Below are positions 43,023-52,359 of a stretch of 64,000 bases of DNA, piece by piece (the first letter of the stretch is position 1; the number at the start of each line of letters is the position of its first letter). The DNA is taken from positions 1-64,000 of the forward strand of contig NZ_JBEFZF010000005.1 in the NCBI RefSeq assembly GCF_046524175.1. Reading direction: 5' to 3'. The notes under the pieces are model-generated. The model was not told the origin of the DNA. It saw nothing but the letters and a program-made list of their open reading frames with translations, and ran no database searches. The translations under genes were made by a program, and so were the position numbers. Source of the stretch: Spongiivirga sp046524175. GTDB taxonomy: Bacteria; Bacteroidota; Bacteroidia; Flavobacteriales; Flavobacteriaceae.

Positions 43023-44870
43023 CTAAAACAGTTTATCCGGATCTTTTAAACTGTCTAAATGCTTTTTTAAATCATCTGACAATAATGACAAACCGCATTG
43101 ATATGAAGCGTTCATCCACCCAAAACCACTGGTAGTTATGTATTCAAAATCAGTTCCAACATTACCGTATTCGGCATATACCTTGTGAGTACAGTTAACC
43201 ACGTCATACTTCTCTGGAATTGTACCATTATAATCGACTGCATTTCTAGTAATCATCCAGAGCCAACGATAAATAAGTTCTTGCATTTCTTTATGATAAC
43301 TATACTGCATTAACCCTTTCCAGATTAGCATCTGATGAGGAGCCCAACCATTAGGATAATCCCATTGACGCTGATGCTTTCCAGCAGCAATAGTACTTGC
43401 CATTTTTTTTGACGTACCCGCAACGCCCCCTTTTTCTTTTAGATTGAACAATAAATTCCTTACCATTACCGCCGCCTGATGATCATCACATAATCCGGAC
43501 CATAACGGAAAATAATTGGAAGCTGACTCGAAACCGGTTCGTTCTTTAGTCTTAAAGTTATAGTCATAGTAAACTCCATCGTCCTCATCCCAAAGAAACT
43601 TATTCATCAATGATTTTCTTTTTGATGCTTGCGAATTCCAGTACTCAGTTGTTTTACCTTCGAATTCTCCGTTAAAGTAAGAAGTTATTAAGTGGGCAAA
43701 ATCAACTTCATATTTATATAATAGCGCGTTTAAATCGACGGTATTTAGATCGGCACATACATTATCTAAACGCCAAGTTGTATCATGACCATTTTCACGT
43801 ACACTTCGATCGTGCACAAAGTATTCGTCAAGATCTTTGTCTATCAATCTTCTTTCTGCATATTGTTTTTCAAACTCTGCTACAGTAAGCTTGTATTTTG
43901 CAGCAAACTCACTTAAAACCTCATCAAAATGCCCTGCTTCGGTTTCCGGAGGAATTCCAATTCCTTCCGCTAAATACCTATTGAGTCCGTTATCGCAAAG
44001 ACGCTTTCCTTCAACCATCCAGACTGTTTCGTATTCTTTAATAGCAACCGACAGGGTTTCAGCTAACCATGTTTTGTCTTTAGAAGAATCAGCTTCGTAA
44101 ACTTCTCGGATGTAAGAACTTAAAAAGGGAGGCTGTGTTCTAGTAAGGTAATAGGTACGATTGGCGTTTAAAATCTTACCATAATGTGTTATTTGATAAC
44201 AGAAATTATCTACCATTGCTTTTGCAAGATCTATTCTGTTGTCTAATAACAAACCAACACCTTCAAAATATGAATCCCAGCCATACATTTCATTAAAACG
44301 TCCGCCTGGCACTACAAAAGGGACTCCTTTTTCACCAACTAACTTTAATGAAAGGATTCCTGGTTTTGAATTGATAGATTGCACATATTCAGCAGTAATA
44401 TCTTTTGGTAGTATTACCACTTCAAGCTGAACACTTTCTTGTTGAAGTTGTTGATAGTACGAAATCGCTTTTTCATCAGTCGTAGGGACATATACTCTTT
44501 GTGTTTGGTCCGCTGACTTCTCATCACCTACTATTCTCGCCAATCCTTCTTTATCAATTGTTCTTGTTAAATCATCCCAGAAATAATCTTTGATCATTCG
44601 AGATATTCTATCGCTAGGCGCCTCTTCAATATGTGATAAAGGAATGATTGCTTCCTGTTTTCCTTCTCTTTCCTGAATGACTAATTCTTGCATTAAATTA
44701 GATAAGAAATACGTTCCTATTACTTCGTAAGAATTCCCATTTTCATCTAGAATTGTAAAAGCTTTAGGGCCTTTATCTTCCTTGGTTATTTTTTTATCAC
44801 CATCGGTATCTTCTTGTAAGAGAAGTTTTGAAAGGGTATTCTGGATGTTAAGCTTGAATACTTTTTTCAT
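43023..44870 (-). CDS. Fungal-type neutral trehalase with EF-hand-like calcium loop (GH37)
   Basis: 615 residues, cytosolic (no signal peptide). It splits trehalose into two glucoses. Both GH37 signatures are present: PGGRFNEMYGWDSYF (188-202) and QWDYPNGWAP (502-511). The catalytic acid is Asp363 in 'GHDTT', and the base lies in 'AEYGNVGTDFEY'. An EF-hand-like loop DTDGDKKITKED (21-32) is followed by 'GTYFLSNLMQELV'. From memory, this matches the calcium-binding domain of yeast neutral trehalase Nth1 (a 'DTD...ITxED' loop in the same order), as do 'LPKDITAEYVQSIN', 'HYGKILNAN' and 'GIPPETE'. The phosphorylated N-terminal tail of Nth1 is absent. The start overlaps the MFS gene by 23 bp. Confidence 0.88.
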   Translation of the reverse strand: MKKVFKLNIQNTLSKLLLQEDTDGDKKITKEDKGPKAFTILDENGNSYEVIGTYFLSNLMQELVIQEREGKQEAIIPLSHIEEAPSDRISRMIKDYFWDDLTRTIDKEGLARIVGDEKSADQTQRVYVPTTDEKAISYYQQLQQESVQLEVVILPKDITAEYVQSINSKPGILSLKLVGEKGVPFVVPGGRFNEMYGWDSYFEGVGLLLDNRIDLAKAMVDNFCYQITHYGKILNANRTYYLTRTQPPFLSSYIREVYEADSSKDKTWLAETLSVAIKEYETVWMVEGKRLCDNGLNRYLAEGIGIPPETEAGHFDEVLSEFAAKYKLTVAEFEKQYAERRLIDKDLDEYFVHDRSVRENGHDTTWRLDNVCADLNTVDLNALLYKYEVDFAHLITSYFNGEFEGKTTEYWNSQASKRKSLMNKFLWDEDDGVYYDYNFKTKERTGFESASNYFPLWSGLCDDHQAAVMVRNLLFNLKEKGGVAGTSKKMASTIAAGKHQRQWDYPNGWAPHQMLIWKGLMQYSYHKEMQELIYRWLWMITRNAVDYNGTIPEKYDVVNCTHKVYAEYGNVGTDFEYITTSGFGWMNASYQCGLSLLSDDLKKHLDSLKDPDKLF

Positions 44871-46074
44871 TGGTCAATCTTTTTAGAATAAAGTAACAAA
44901 TGAGAAGAACAGTCATTGGTATCAAGGTAAAATAAAAAGCTTTTTGAGCCCCAACTTCTTTAAATAAGTAACCGATTATTCTGCTACCTAAAGTTCCACC
45001 AAGTGCTGAAAATATTACAATTAATCCAGTCATCGGACTATGAACATTTTTGGGCAAAGCCGATAACACTACTGAATTCAAAAGTGGATATATAGGAGCG
45101 ATAAATAATCCAATAATAGGAAAGGCAAAACCAAGAAACGGAATATCTGCAAGGCTACTTATTTCCTGAACTTCTAAACTTAGAAGTCTTGGTAAAACAA
45201 AAACCACTAATAGCATTGCAATAATAGTACATGCAGATAGTACATAAATCCAATTTATTTTACGAGTTAGTGCTCCGGCTAACAATCTTCCAATTCCCAA
45301 TGAAATTGCAAGAATACTTGCCATCATGATTGCCAAGTTTTCTGTCAACCCCAAAACTCTTTCATTAAAGGTAGGCAACCACGTCATGATTCCCTGTTCG
45401 ATCATCACAAAAAGAAATGCACTAATAACAAATACTATAATTAGTAATTTACTAAGCAATTTGAACATTTCTATAAAATCTTCTTTGACATTGCTTCCTG
45501 CTGGTTTCGGTGGATTTTCAAATTTTGTAAAAAGCAAAATCAAAAATGAAACAGTAGTCATTGCCGCAAGTAACCAATAAACGTTTAACCAGGCATCCGG
45601 TTTTCCTTCGGTGTTAAATGCCGGAAACAAATAATATGCTAATGCTATTCCGAACATGAAAACCCCTTCAACAGAGCTCATTAAAGAATTGTGTTCTTTT
45701 GTTCCGTTAGTTACAAGTCCTATTACCGAATAAACTGACACTTTTATTAATGCAAAGGATGCTCCCACAGTGGCAAACAATACTTTTGCAGTATCAAAAG
45801 AATTACCAAAATACATAGTAATACACCCTACAGTCACAAGAGCCAAAGCAATTAGCATCGCTTTTTTATAACCTAGTCTCGGTAAGAACGACGCAACTAC
45901 AAAAGAGACAATCGCTATAGGAAGATCCTTAAAGGCCTCTAAAATACTGGCCGTATCTTCTGCAACACCATAGTTATTAAGTGACTTCAGAATAACAATT
46001 CCAACACTGTTCAATAGTATTGCAAAAACAAAATAGTTAAGAAATAAGGATAGTTTAACACCGATATTTTTCAT
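44848..46074 (-). CDS. MFS transporter (probable sugar)
   Basis: 408 residues with about twelve hydrophobic segments. The MFS loop between helices 2 and 3 reads 'FLPRLGYKKAMLIALAL', and that between helices 8 and 9 'IGRLLAGALTRKINW'. It probably carries a sugar with protons; the substrate is inferred only from its place before trehalase, with which it overlaps. A hairpin separates it from the symporter gene upstream. Confidence 0.82.
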   Translation of the reverse strand: MKNIGVKLSLFLNYFVFAILLNSVGIVILKSLNNYGVAEDTASILEAFKDLPIAIVSFVVASFLPRLGYKKAMLIALALVTVGCITMYFGNSFDTAKVLFATVGASFALIKVSVYSVIGLVTNGTKEHNSLMSSVEGVFMFGIALAYYLFPAFNTEGKPDAWLNVYWLLAAMTTVSFLILLFTKFENPPKPAGSNVKEDFIEMFKLLSKLLIIVFVISAFLFVMIEQGIMTWLPTFNERVLGLTENLAIMMASILAISLGIGRLLAGALTRKINWIYVLSACTIIAMLLVVFVLPRLLSLEVQEISSLADIPFLGFAFPIIGLFIAPIYPLLNSVVLSALPKNVHSPMTGLIVIFSALGGTLGSRIIGYLFKEVGAQKAFYFTLIPMTVLLICYFILKRLTNEKSIQA

Positions 46075-46092
46075 AAAGTACAGTTTAAAAAG

Positions 46093-46139
46093 AAAGAGCG
46101 AATTGCATAACCCTTCAAAGACTGTGCATTTCGCTCTTT
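46093..46139 (-). terminator. Intercistronic hairpin between symporter and MFS genes
   Basis: Ten bp (AAAGAGCGAA 46093-46102 with TTCGCTCTTT 46130-46139), one mismatch, then four more pairs (46104-46107 with 46125-46128). On the minus strand it is followed by CTTTTT. It could attenuate transcription so that the symporter is made in excess over the downstream genes. Confidence 0.65.
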
Positions 46140-46158
46140 TTCATAATTTATGTTCCTG

Positions 46159-47877
46159 CTACCAGAACCATCCTACCAACAGGGCCGTTAGAATTAGCAA
46201 GATAATTGACAGTATTCGATAATTTTTATACCAAGGTAGTGATTTAAGCTCTTCGGTTTCTTCTGTGAATAAACTCTTCTTATATGTATAATCAGCTATT
46301 TGACTCATATCTGGCGCCTTTGTAGCCAGACTAATCACTACATGTACAAAAACACTTATAACAAATAAAATATTTGCTTTCATTAAAAAGTGAAGTTCGT
46401 TTAATTCTGGTGAAATTTCAAACACCATAGATAAAACCATAAATAGTGCAATAGCGCCACCAATTAAAAGGCTAATAAAAGCTCCTGATGAAGTTGCTCT
46501 TTTCCAGAACATTCCCAATAAGAAGGCCGACACCACCGGTGGGCACGTAAATGCAATTACAGCTTGCAAGTACCCCCAAAGCGAATCACTTACTTTTTCA
46601 ATAAATGGCACCCAAAGTGATGCCAAAATTACCAGTACTAAAGTTGCTATTTGTCCAGCTCTTACCAGCTGCTTGCTAGTCATTTCTGGGCGTAGTTGCT
46701 TTACAAAATCCATTGTAATAAGAGTAGAAGCTGAATTGAACGTTGCCGAAACCGACGACATCATTGCAGCCAGTAAGCCAGCTACCACCAATCCTAGAAT
46801 TCCTGTAGGTAACAATTGGAACAATAAAACTGGATATGTCAAATTGGGACAATCGGCTAGATTAGCACACATTTCGCCATTCGGTAATGGATAATTCAAA
46901 TTAGAAATATCTAATGTATTAAAGAGAATAAGAGCTAAAACACCAGGAACAATCATAATAAAAATCACAGGAAGTTTCAGCAGTCCTGCAAACAATGCAC
47001 CCCAACGACCGTGGTTCAAATCTTTTGCTCCTAATACACGCTGTACCATAAACTGATTATTTGCCCAGAAATAAAACCCTAGTAAAGGCACACCGGTAAG
47101 TAGCCCCCACCAAGGCATAAACTCATCATTTATTGGTCGTACCAGACTAAATACCTCATCAGAATTAGCTGGAATATACTTACCATTTGCAGCGCGATCT
47201 TTAAAGTTAACATCGCCATTATCTAGCATAACGTTTAATTTATCCATCATGGCTTCCCAACCTCCTCCGAGTTCTTGAAAAGCAAAATAGGTGAGTAAAC
47301 ATGAGCCTATTATTAAAAGTACTGCTTGAATGACCTCGGTTTGAATTACTGAGTTCAATCCTCCAGGAATGGTGTAGGCTGCTGCCGCAATTGCAAGACC
47401 AATAATAATTACCGTTGAACTTGTTTCAGGAAAAAGTAGCTTTAAAACAATACTACCCACATACAGACTTGCTGCTGTATCGACCATTACATTACCAATT
47501 ATGGTTACGAATGAAAAATAATACCTTGATCTACGGTCATAGCGGCGCTCTAAAAACTCAGGCATTGTATACACCTTAGATTTTAAATAAAATGGTAAAA
47601 AGAAAATAGAAAAGAATATCAGAATTACCACTGCAAACCATTCATAGTTAAAGACATTTATATTGGTTTGAAAACCATCGGAAGCTAATCCTACCAATGT
47701 AGAGCTAGAAATATTGGCAGAGAACAATGCAATCCCCACAATGGGCCACGTCATAGTACGACCCCCTAAAAAATAGTCTTCAGAACTGTCTCTTTTTGAT
47801 TTTGAAATTCCATAGATAACAATACCGATTAGGTAAAATGCAATTACCACTAAATCGATGGTAGATAATCCTTCCAT
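46159..47877 (-). CDS. SGLT-type sodium:solute symporter
   Basis: 572 residues with about 13-14 membrane spans. SSS marks are 'YFLGGRTMTWPIVGIALFSA', 'GLASDGFQTNINVFNYEW', 'IPGGLNSVIQTEVIQAVLL' and 'AGLLAAMMSSVSATFNSAST', which contains the Na2-site serines. It imports a sugar with sodium, as vSGLT does for galactose. It is the first minus-strand gene after the divergent LacI regulator and probably the main uptake route of the locus. Confidence 0.9.
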   Translation of the reverse strand: MEGLSTIDLVVIAFYLIGIVIYGISKSKRDSSEDYFLGGRTMTWPIVGIALFSANISSSTLVGLASDGFQTNINVFNYEWFAVVILIFFSIFFLPFYLKSKVYTMPEFLERRYDRRSRYYFSFVTIIGNVMVDTAASLYVGSIVLKLLFPETSSTVIIIGLAIAAAAYTIPGGLNSVIQTEVIQAVLLIIGSCLLTYFAFQELGGGWEAMMDKLNVMLDNGDVNFKDRAANGKYIPANSDEVFSLVRPINDEFMPWWGLLTGVPLLGFYFWANNQFMVQRVLGAKDLNHGRWGALFAGLLKLPVIFIMIVPGVLALILFNTLDISNLNYPLPNGEMCANLADCPNLTYPVLLFQLLPTGILGLVVAGLLAAMMSSVSATFNSASTLITMDFVKQLRPEMTSKQLVRAGQIATLVLVILASLWVPFIEKVSDSLWGYLQAVIAFTCPPVVSAFLLGMFWKRATSSGAFISLLIGGAIALFMVLSMVFEISPELNELHFLMKANILFVISVFVHVVISLATKAPDMSQIADYTYKKSLFTEETEELKSLPWYKNYRILSIILLILTALLVGWFW

Positions 47878-48081
47878 TTGCTAGTTGAGTTTTGATGCTT
47901 TTAAGACAAGTGCCTCAAGAGCAACTATTTAATAAAAATGACCTAATTTCATAGAAGAAACCTAAGATATCTTTATCATTTTTAAGAAATATATAAATAA
48001 TTAGGTTTGAATTTGCCGAATATACATTTTTATCCCTGTAAATGAAATATCATCTTTTAAATACTATACATATAGCTTACG

Positions 48082-48091
48082 AAAACGTTTT
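48082..48091. promoter_or_regulatory. Candidate LacI-family operator
   Basis: AAAACGTTTT is a 10-bp perfect palindrome centred on CG, the usual core of LacI-family operators, in the divergent region and 33 bp before the regulator's -7 element. Confidence 0.5.
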
Positions 48092-48124
48092 GGGAAGCTC
48101 TTAACAAATAGTTGTTTTACACAA

Positions 48125-48132
48125 TATTTTTG
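48125..48132 (+). promoter_or_regulatory. -7 element for the LacI-type regulator
   Basis: TATTTTTG matches TAnnTTTG, giving a leader of about 46 nt. No well-spaced -33 box is evident. Confidence 0.4.
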
Positions 48133-48181
48133 GTACAAGTATTTGCTATTTGTATATAAATAGTCTTATTTAGTCGCCACA

Positions 48182-49207
48182 ATGGCACAGGTTACATTAA
48201 AAGAAATAGCGGATATTTTAGGGATTTCTGTCACTACAGTTTCGAAAGCCTTAAAAGATTATAAGGATGTAAGTGAGGAAACCAAGAAAAAGGTTCGTGA
48301 ACTTGCTGCTGAATTAGATTATCAGCCCAACGCTATGGCATTGAGTTTACGTAACCAAGAATCGCGCACAATTGGGTTAATTATTCCTGAAATTGCACAT
48401 CACTTTTTTGCCAACATCATTAATGGGATCATCTTAGAAGCCGAAAAACACGGTTATCTAGTTATCATCCTTCAATCAAACGAATCTTTTGATCTTGAAA
48501 CAAAACAGATCGATCTTTTACTAAACAAACGAGTCGATGGTATCTTAATGTCATTATCGAATGAAACTGATTCACTGGATGCTATCAGAAAAATTATTAA
48601 CAACGGCACCCCTCTTGTGCTATTTGATAAGATTTCTAAAATGGTCAATTGCAGTAAAGTGATTATTGACGACCAAAAAGCGGCCTATGAAGCTACCGAA
48701 CACCTCATCAAAGCAGGTTGCAAAAAAATAGCGCACTTTAGAGGACCTTTGAATCCTCAAGGATCCATCGATCGATTTCTAGGATATAAGCGTGCTTTGG
48801 AAGATCACAATATAGCCTATGACCAATCTTTAGTATTTATATGTAATCGTATTTCGTCTCAAGAAGGTTTTGACTATGCACAGCAAGTTATCAAAGATCA
48901 TCCTGATGTAGACGGTATTTTTTGTATTACGGATCTTGTTGCTGCTGGGGCCATGTCGTATTTTAATAAGAATGGTATTAAAGTTCCCGAGCAAATTGCC
49001 ATTATTGGGTTTAGCAACTGGCCCATATCGTCTTTATTAACCCCTTCATTATCTACGGTCGATCAACCGGGAACCAGAATGGGAAAAGAAGCGCTTGGCA
49101 TTCTAGTTGATGAAATAAATGCTAAAAAGAAAAAAGATCCTATAGAGCATCATTTAGTGCAATTACCCACTAAACTTATTGCCAGAAATTCTTCGAATAA
49201 AGCTTAA
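48182..49207 (+). CDS. LacI-family transcriptional regulator
   Basis: 341 residues. The helix-turn-helix 'TLKEIADILGISVTTVSKAL' (5-24) and hinge 'YQPNAMALSL' lead into a periplasmic-binding-like sensor ('TIGLIIPEIAHHFFANIING', 'SSLLTPSLSTVDQPGTRMG'). It is divergent from the sugar-transport and hydrolase genes and should respond to trehalose, sucrose or a derivative. It probably acts through the CG-centred palindrome upstream. Confidence 0.92.
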   Translation: MAQVTLKEIADILGISVTTVSKALKDYKDVSEETKKKVRELAAELDYQPNAMALSLRNQESRTIGLIIPEIAHHFFANIINGIILEAEKHGYLVIILQSNESFDLETKQIDLLLNKRVDGILMSLSNETDSLDAIRKIINNGTPLVLFDKISKMVNCSKVIIDDQKAAYEATEHLIKAGCKKIAHFRGPLNPQGSIDRFLGYKRALEDHNIAYDQSLVFICNRISSQEGFDYAQQVIKDHPDVDGIFCITDLVAAGAMSYFNKNGIKVPEQIAIIGFSNWPISSLLTPSLSTVDQPGTRMGKEALGILVDEINAKKKKDPIEHHLVQLPTKLIARNSSNKA

Positions 49208-49223
49208 AGTAAGAGCGCAAAAG

Positions 49224-50153
49224 TCACTCCTTCAAAAATTGAATATTTCTGGTTAATCCCTTAAACTTAGTTCGTTTTACTGCTGACTTTTTGAATACCT
49301 TTCTAAAAACATCTTCGGTAATTTCTTCCCAATCTTTTTTGGTCATCGACAACAACTCGGGATGCGGATCGAACAAGGGTTCATTATGTGATTTAGAAAA
49401 CCGATTCCATGGGCAAACATCTTGACAAACATCACAACCAAACATCCAATCATCGAATTGACCTTTTACTGAATTCGGAATTTCATTCTTAAGTTCGATG
49501 GTAAAATAAGAGATACACTTACTGCCATCAACAACATATGGTTCAACAATTGCTTGCGTTGGGCAAGCATCAATACACGCTGTGCACGTACCACAGTGAT
49601 CCGTTACCTTGTGATCATAATCCAGTTCTAAATCAATAATTAATTCAGCTATAAAATAGAAAGAACCCATTTTTTGGGTTAGTACATTACTATGTTTTCC
49701 CATCCAACCAAGTCCGCTTTTTACAGCCCATGCTTTGTCTAAAACTGGGGCTGAATCGACAAAAGCGCGCCCGTTTACTGCACCTATCTCTTCATGAATA
49801 AATTCATGTAATTTCCTTAATTTCGACTTGATAACATGATGATAATCCTGACCGTAAGCGTACTTGCTTATTTTATAAGAGTCCTCGCCTTGTATTTTTT
49901 CCGGATAATAATTCAGTAACACAGACACCACACTTTTTGCATCATCAACCAGCTTAGTAGGATCTAGCCGCTTGTCGAAATGGTTTTCCATATAACTCAT
50001 TTCACCATGCATGTTTTGATTGAGCCATTTTTCAAGCCGTGGTGCTTCTTCTTCTAAAAATGCTGCTTTACTTATACCACAGGACAAGAACCCTAAGCGT
50101 TTGGCTTCTTGTTTTATTAAGTTGGTATATTTGGTTTTTGAATCTATCTGCAT
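49224..50153 (-). CDS. queG: Epoxyqueuosine reductase
   Basis: 309 residues from the ATG at 50153; a TTG 12 bases upstream is less likely. It reduces epoxyqueuosine to queuosine in tRNA using cobalamin and two [4Fe-4S] clusters. Ligand motifs are 'CGTCTACIDACP' and 'CDVCQDVCPWNRF'. Others are 'VDSAPVLDKAWAVKSGLGW' and 'GWMGKHSNVLTQKMGS'. It is convergent with the LacI gene. Confidence 0.93.
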   Translation of the reverse strand: MQIDSKTKYTNLIKQEAKRLGFLSCGISKAAFLEEEAPRLEKWLNQNMHGEMSYMENHFDKRLDPTKLVDDAKSVVSVLLNYYPEKIQGEDSYKISKYAYGQDYHHVIKSKLRKLHEFIHEEIGAVNGRAFVDSAPVLDKAWAVKSGLGWMGKHSNVLTQKMGSFYFIAELIIDLELDYDHKVTDHCGTCTACIDACPTQAIVEPYVVDGSKCISYFTIELKNEIPNSVKGQFDDWMFGCDVCQDVCPWNRFSKSHNEPLFDPHPELLSMTKKDWEEITEDVFRKVFKKSAVKRTKFKGLTRNIQFLKE

Positions 50154-50268
50154 TAGGTACTGCAACGTATAACACTAAGGATCACATTTACATCAAATTA
50201 AATTTTCATAATAAATGTAACAAAAACTACTTTTCTTACACTAACCTTCATGAACAAACTAAACTAAC

Positions 50269-51024
50269 ATGATACAAGTTCAAAATTTGACAAAATCCTT
50301 TACCTCTAAAGTCAAAAAAGGATTTAAAACCGAAACCACAACTGTAAATGCAGTAAATGACGTTTCTTTTGAATGTAAACCAGGCAGAATCTTTTCGCTA
50401 CTTGGCCCCAACGGAGCAGGAAAAACTACAACGCTTAGAATGATTGCCGGAATTATTAATCCAACCTCAGGAACTGCGGTCGTTGACGGTATTGACCTAG
50501 GTAAAAGTAGTGATGCAGTAAAGAGTAGAATCGGTTTTTTGACAGGTTCGACCGGACTATATGAGCGATTGAACGCCGATGAGACCCTAGACTTTTTTGG
50601 TAAGGTGTATAAGTTAGAAAAGAATGCCGCTAAAGAACGAAAGGAATATTTATTTGAAAAACTAGGTATCAACGAGTTTCGAAAAAAACGAATTGGCCAA
50701 ATGAGCACCGGTATGAAACAAAAAGTTTCTATTGCCAGAACCTTGCTTCACGATCCCGAGGTACTCATTTTTGACGAACCAACTAGCGGACTCGATGTTA
50801 TTACAGCCGATAGTATTATCGACCTGATTAGAGAGTCAAAAGAAAACAACAAGACGGTGATTTTTTCATCACATATTATGAGTGAAGTCGATTTGCTTTG
50901 CGACGACTTAGCCATTATTAATAAAGGTTCGATCATTTTTAATGATTCCTTCGATACTTTCAAAAAAGAAATGAAGGCCAATACCCTAACACAAGAATTT
51001 ATTAATCGCGTTAAAAACTCATAA
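50269..51024 (+). CDS. natA: ABC transporter ATPase, NatA-like
   Basis: 251 residues. Walker A 'LLGPNGAGKTTTLRM', signature 'MSTGMKQKVSIARTLLHD', Walker B 'VLIFDEPTSGLDV' and switch His in 'FSSHIMSE'. It pairs with the permease 2 bp downstream. NatAB pairs are described as sodium exporters; the export substrate here is inferred. Confidence 0.85.
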   Translation: MIQVQNLTKSFTSKVKKGFKTETTTVNAVNDVSFECKPGRIFSLLGPNGAGKTTTLRMIAGIINPTSGTAVVDGIDLGKSSDAVKSRIGFLTGSTGLYERLNADETLDFFGKVYKLEKNAAKERKEYLFEKLGINEFRKKRIGQMSTGMKQKVSIARTLLHDPEVLIFDEPTSGLDVITADSIIDLIRESKENNKTVIFSSHIMSEVDLLCDDLAIINKGSIIFNDSFDTFKKEMKANTLTQEFINRVKNS

Positions 51025-51026
51025 TC

Positions 51027-52202
51027 ATGAACGATATCATTTTAATCATAAAAAAAGAACTTACTGAGTTATTGCGCGACAAGAAAACGGTTATTAACTC
51101 AATTTTACTTCCGGTACTTATAACTCCCATACTCATTATAGTTGCAACACAAGTGATGGAGTTTGTAAATAAGAAAGATGCCGCAAAAACTATTAAAATT
51201 GGTCTTTTAAATGCCCCAGATGATTTTAATCAACTGGTAAAAAACGATACCTTAAATAAGATTACCACCTTTACGGAAGAAGCTGATTTTAAAAAATTAA
51301 TTAATGATGGTGATGTGCAAACCGTTTTGGTTTTTCCTGAAGATTGGAATACACAAATGGACAGTTTACGCACAGGCGAAATTAAAATATACCGCAACGA
51401 GGCGAAACGCAACGTAAATACCCGGGTAGGCAGAGTGGTTACCGCCTATACCGAAAGTATTAAAAATAACCGTATTGCCACCCTTCAAATACCAATGGAA
51501 AAACTGACTCCGGTTAAAAGAAGTTATGTAGAGGTTGGTGAGAAAAAAGAGGCAATAGGAAAAGCCATTGGCGGATTCATACCTTATATCTTTATACTCG
51601 GTATGTGGGGTGGTTGTTTGCTTGCTGCAATTGATTTGGTTACCGGTGAAAAAGAACGTAAAACCATTGAAACGACCTTATCACAACCAATATCGAAATT
51701 TAATGTGTTGATTGGCAAGACCATAGTAGCAGCATTATTAGGTTTACTGCCTGCTGTTTTTAATGTAATAGGACTTGTAGTTGGACTTCAATTTATTGAT
51801 ATCCCTCCTGCATTTGATAGCTTTATTAGTGAATTAGTTACGTTTGAGTCTCTAAGTATGATTCTACTGTTGTTAGTCCCATTTTCTATTTTCTTAGCGG
51901 CCTTTTTGATATCACTTATCGTTGGTGCCACCTCGTTCAAAGAGGCGCAAAGCAAAGCGGCCCCTATTATTATGGTTATTTTAATTCCGCTGGTTCTGGC
52001 ATTATTACCAGGTATAGAACTTACTTGGGCAACTGTTTTTGTACCAGTATTAAACATTGGTCTTGCTGTTAAAGAAATTACCGCAGGAACAATGGATGGA
52101 CTACAATATGTAGTTATTTTACTGTCTTTATTACTATTCTCGATAGGAGCCATTTACTTAAGTTATAAGCGTTTTTCTGATGAGAATGCTATTCTAAAAT
52201 AA
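51027..52202 (+). CDS. natB: ABC-2 permease, NatB-like
   Basis: 391 residues: one N-terminal membrane helix ('SILLPVLITPILIIVA'), a large extracytoplasmic loop (about 45-180) and a cluster of five or six helices to the C-terminus, with 'DLVTGEKERKTIETTLSQPI' typical of ABC-2 exporters of the NatB type. It is likely a cation or drug exporter with the upstream ATPase. Confidence 0.85.
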   Translation: MNDIILIIKKELTELLRDKKTVINSILLPVLITPILIIVATQVMEFVNKKDAAKTIKIGLLNAPDDFNQLVKNDTLNKITTFTEEADFKKLINDGDVQTVLVFPEDWNTQMDSLRTGEIKIYRNEAKRNVNTRVGRVVTAYTESIKNNRIATLQIPMEKLTPVKRSYVEVGEKKEAIGKAIGGFIPYIFILGMWGGCLLAAIDLVTGEKERKTIETTLSQPISKFNVLIGKTIVAALLGLLPAVFNVIGLVVGLQFIDIPPAFDSFISELVTFESLSMILLLLVPFSIFLAAFLISLIVGATSFKEAQSKAAPIIMVILIPLVLALLPGIELTWATVFVPVLNIGLAVKEITAGTMDGLQYVVILLSLLLFSIGAIYLSYKRFSDENAILK

Positions 52203-52279
52203 GTTCCCGTTTTTGGTTTATAACATTAAACTATATAGCTGAAACGAGAAATTTCAAACCAAATTTGTTAGTTGGTCAC

Positions 52280-52317
52280 GAAAAGCGATGTACTTTTAAT
52301 AAAGTAGGTCGCTTTTC
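52280..52317 (+). terminator. Hairpin after natB
   Basis: A 15-bp stem broken by a 2-nt internal loop (GAAAAGCGA 52280-52288 with TCGCTTTTC 52309-52317; TACTTT 52291-52296 with AAAGTA 52301-52306; TAAT loop). The tail AATTTTATAAC is modestly U-rich. Confidence 0.65.
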
Positions 52318-52359
52318 AATTTTATAACTACCTTACGATAATAAAGAAAACTTAGTTTT

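Larger units (their letters stand above)
47878..48181. promoter_or_regulatory. Divergent control region of the disaccharide locus
   Basis: A 304-bp gene-free stretch between the symporter and lacI-type genes. It holds the palindrome AAAACGTTTT (48082-48091) and a lacI-side -7 element (48125-48132). I saw no clear -7 element for the symporter on the minus strand. The rest is AT-rich without recognisable features. Confidence 0.6.
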
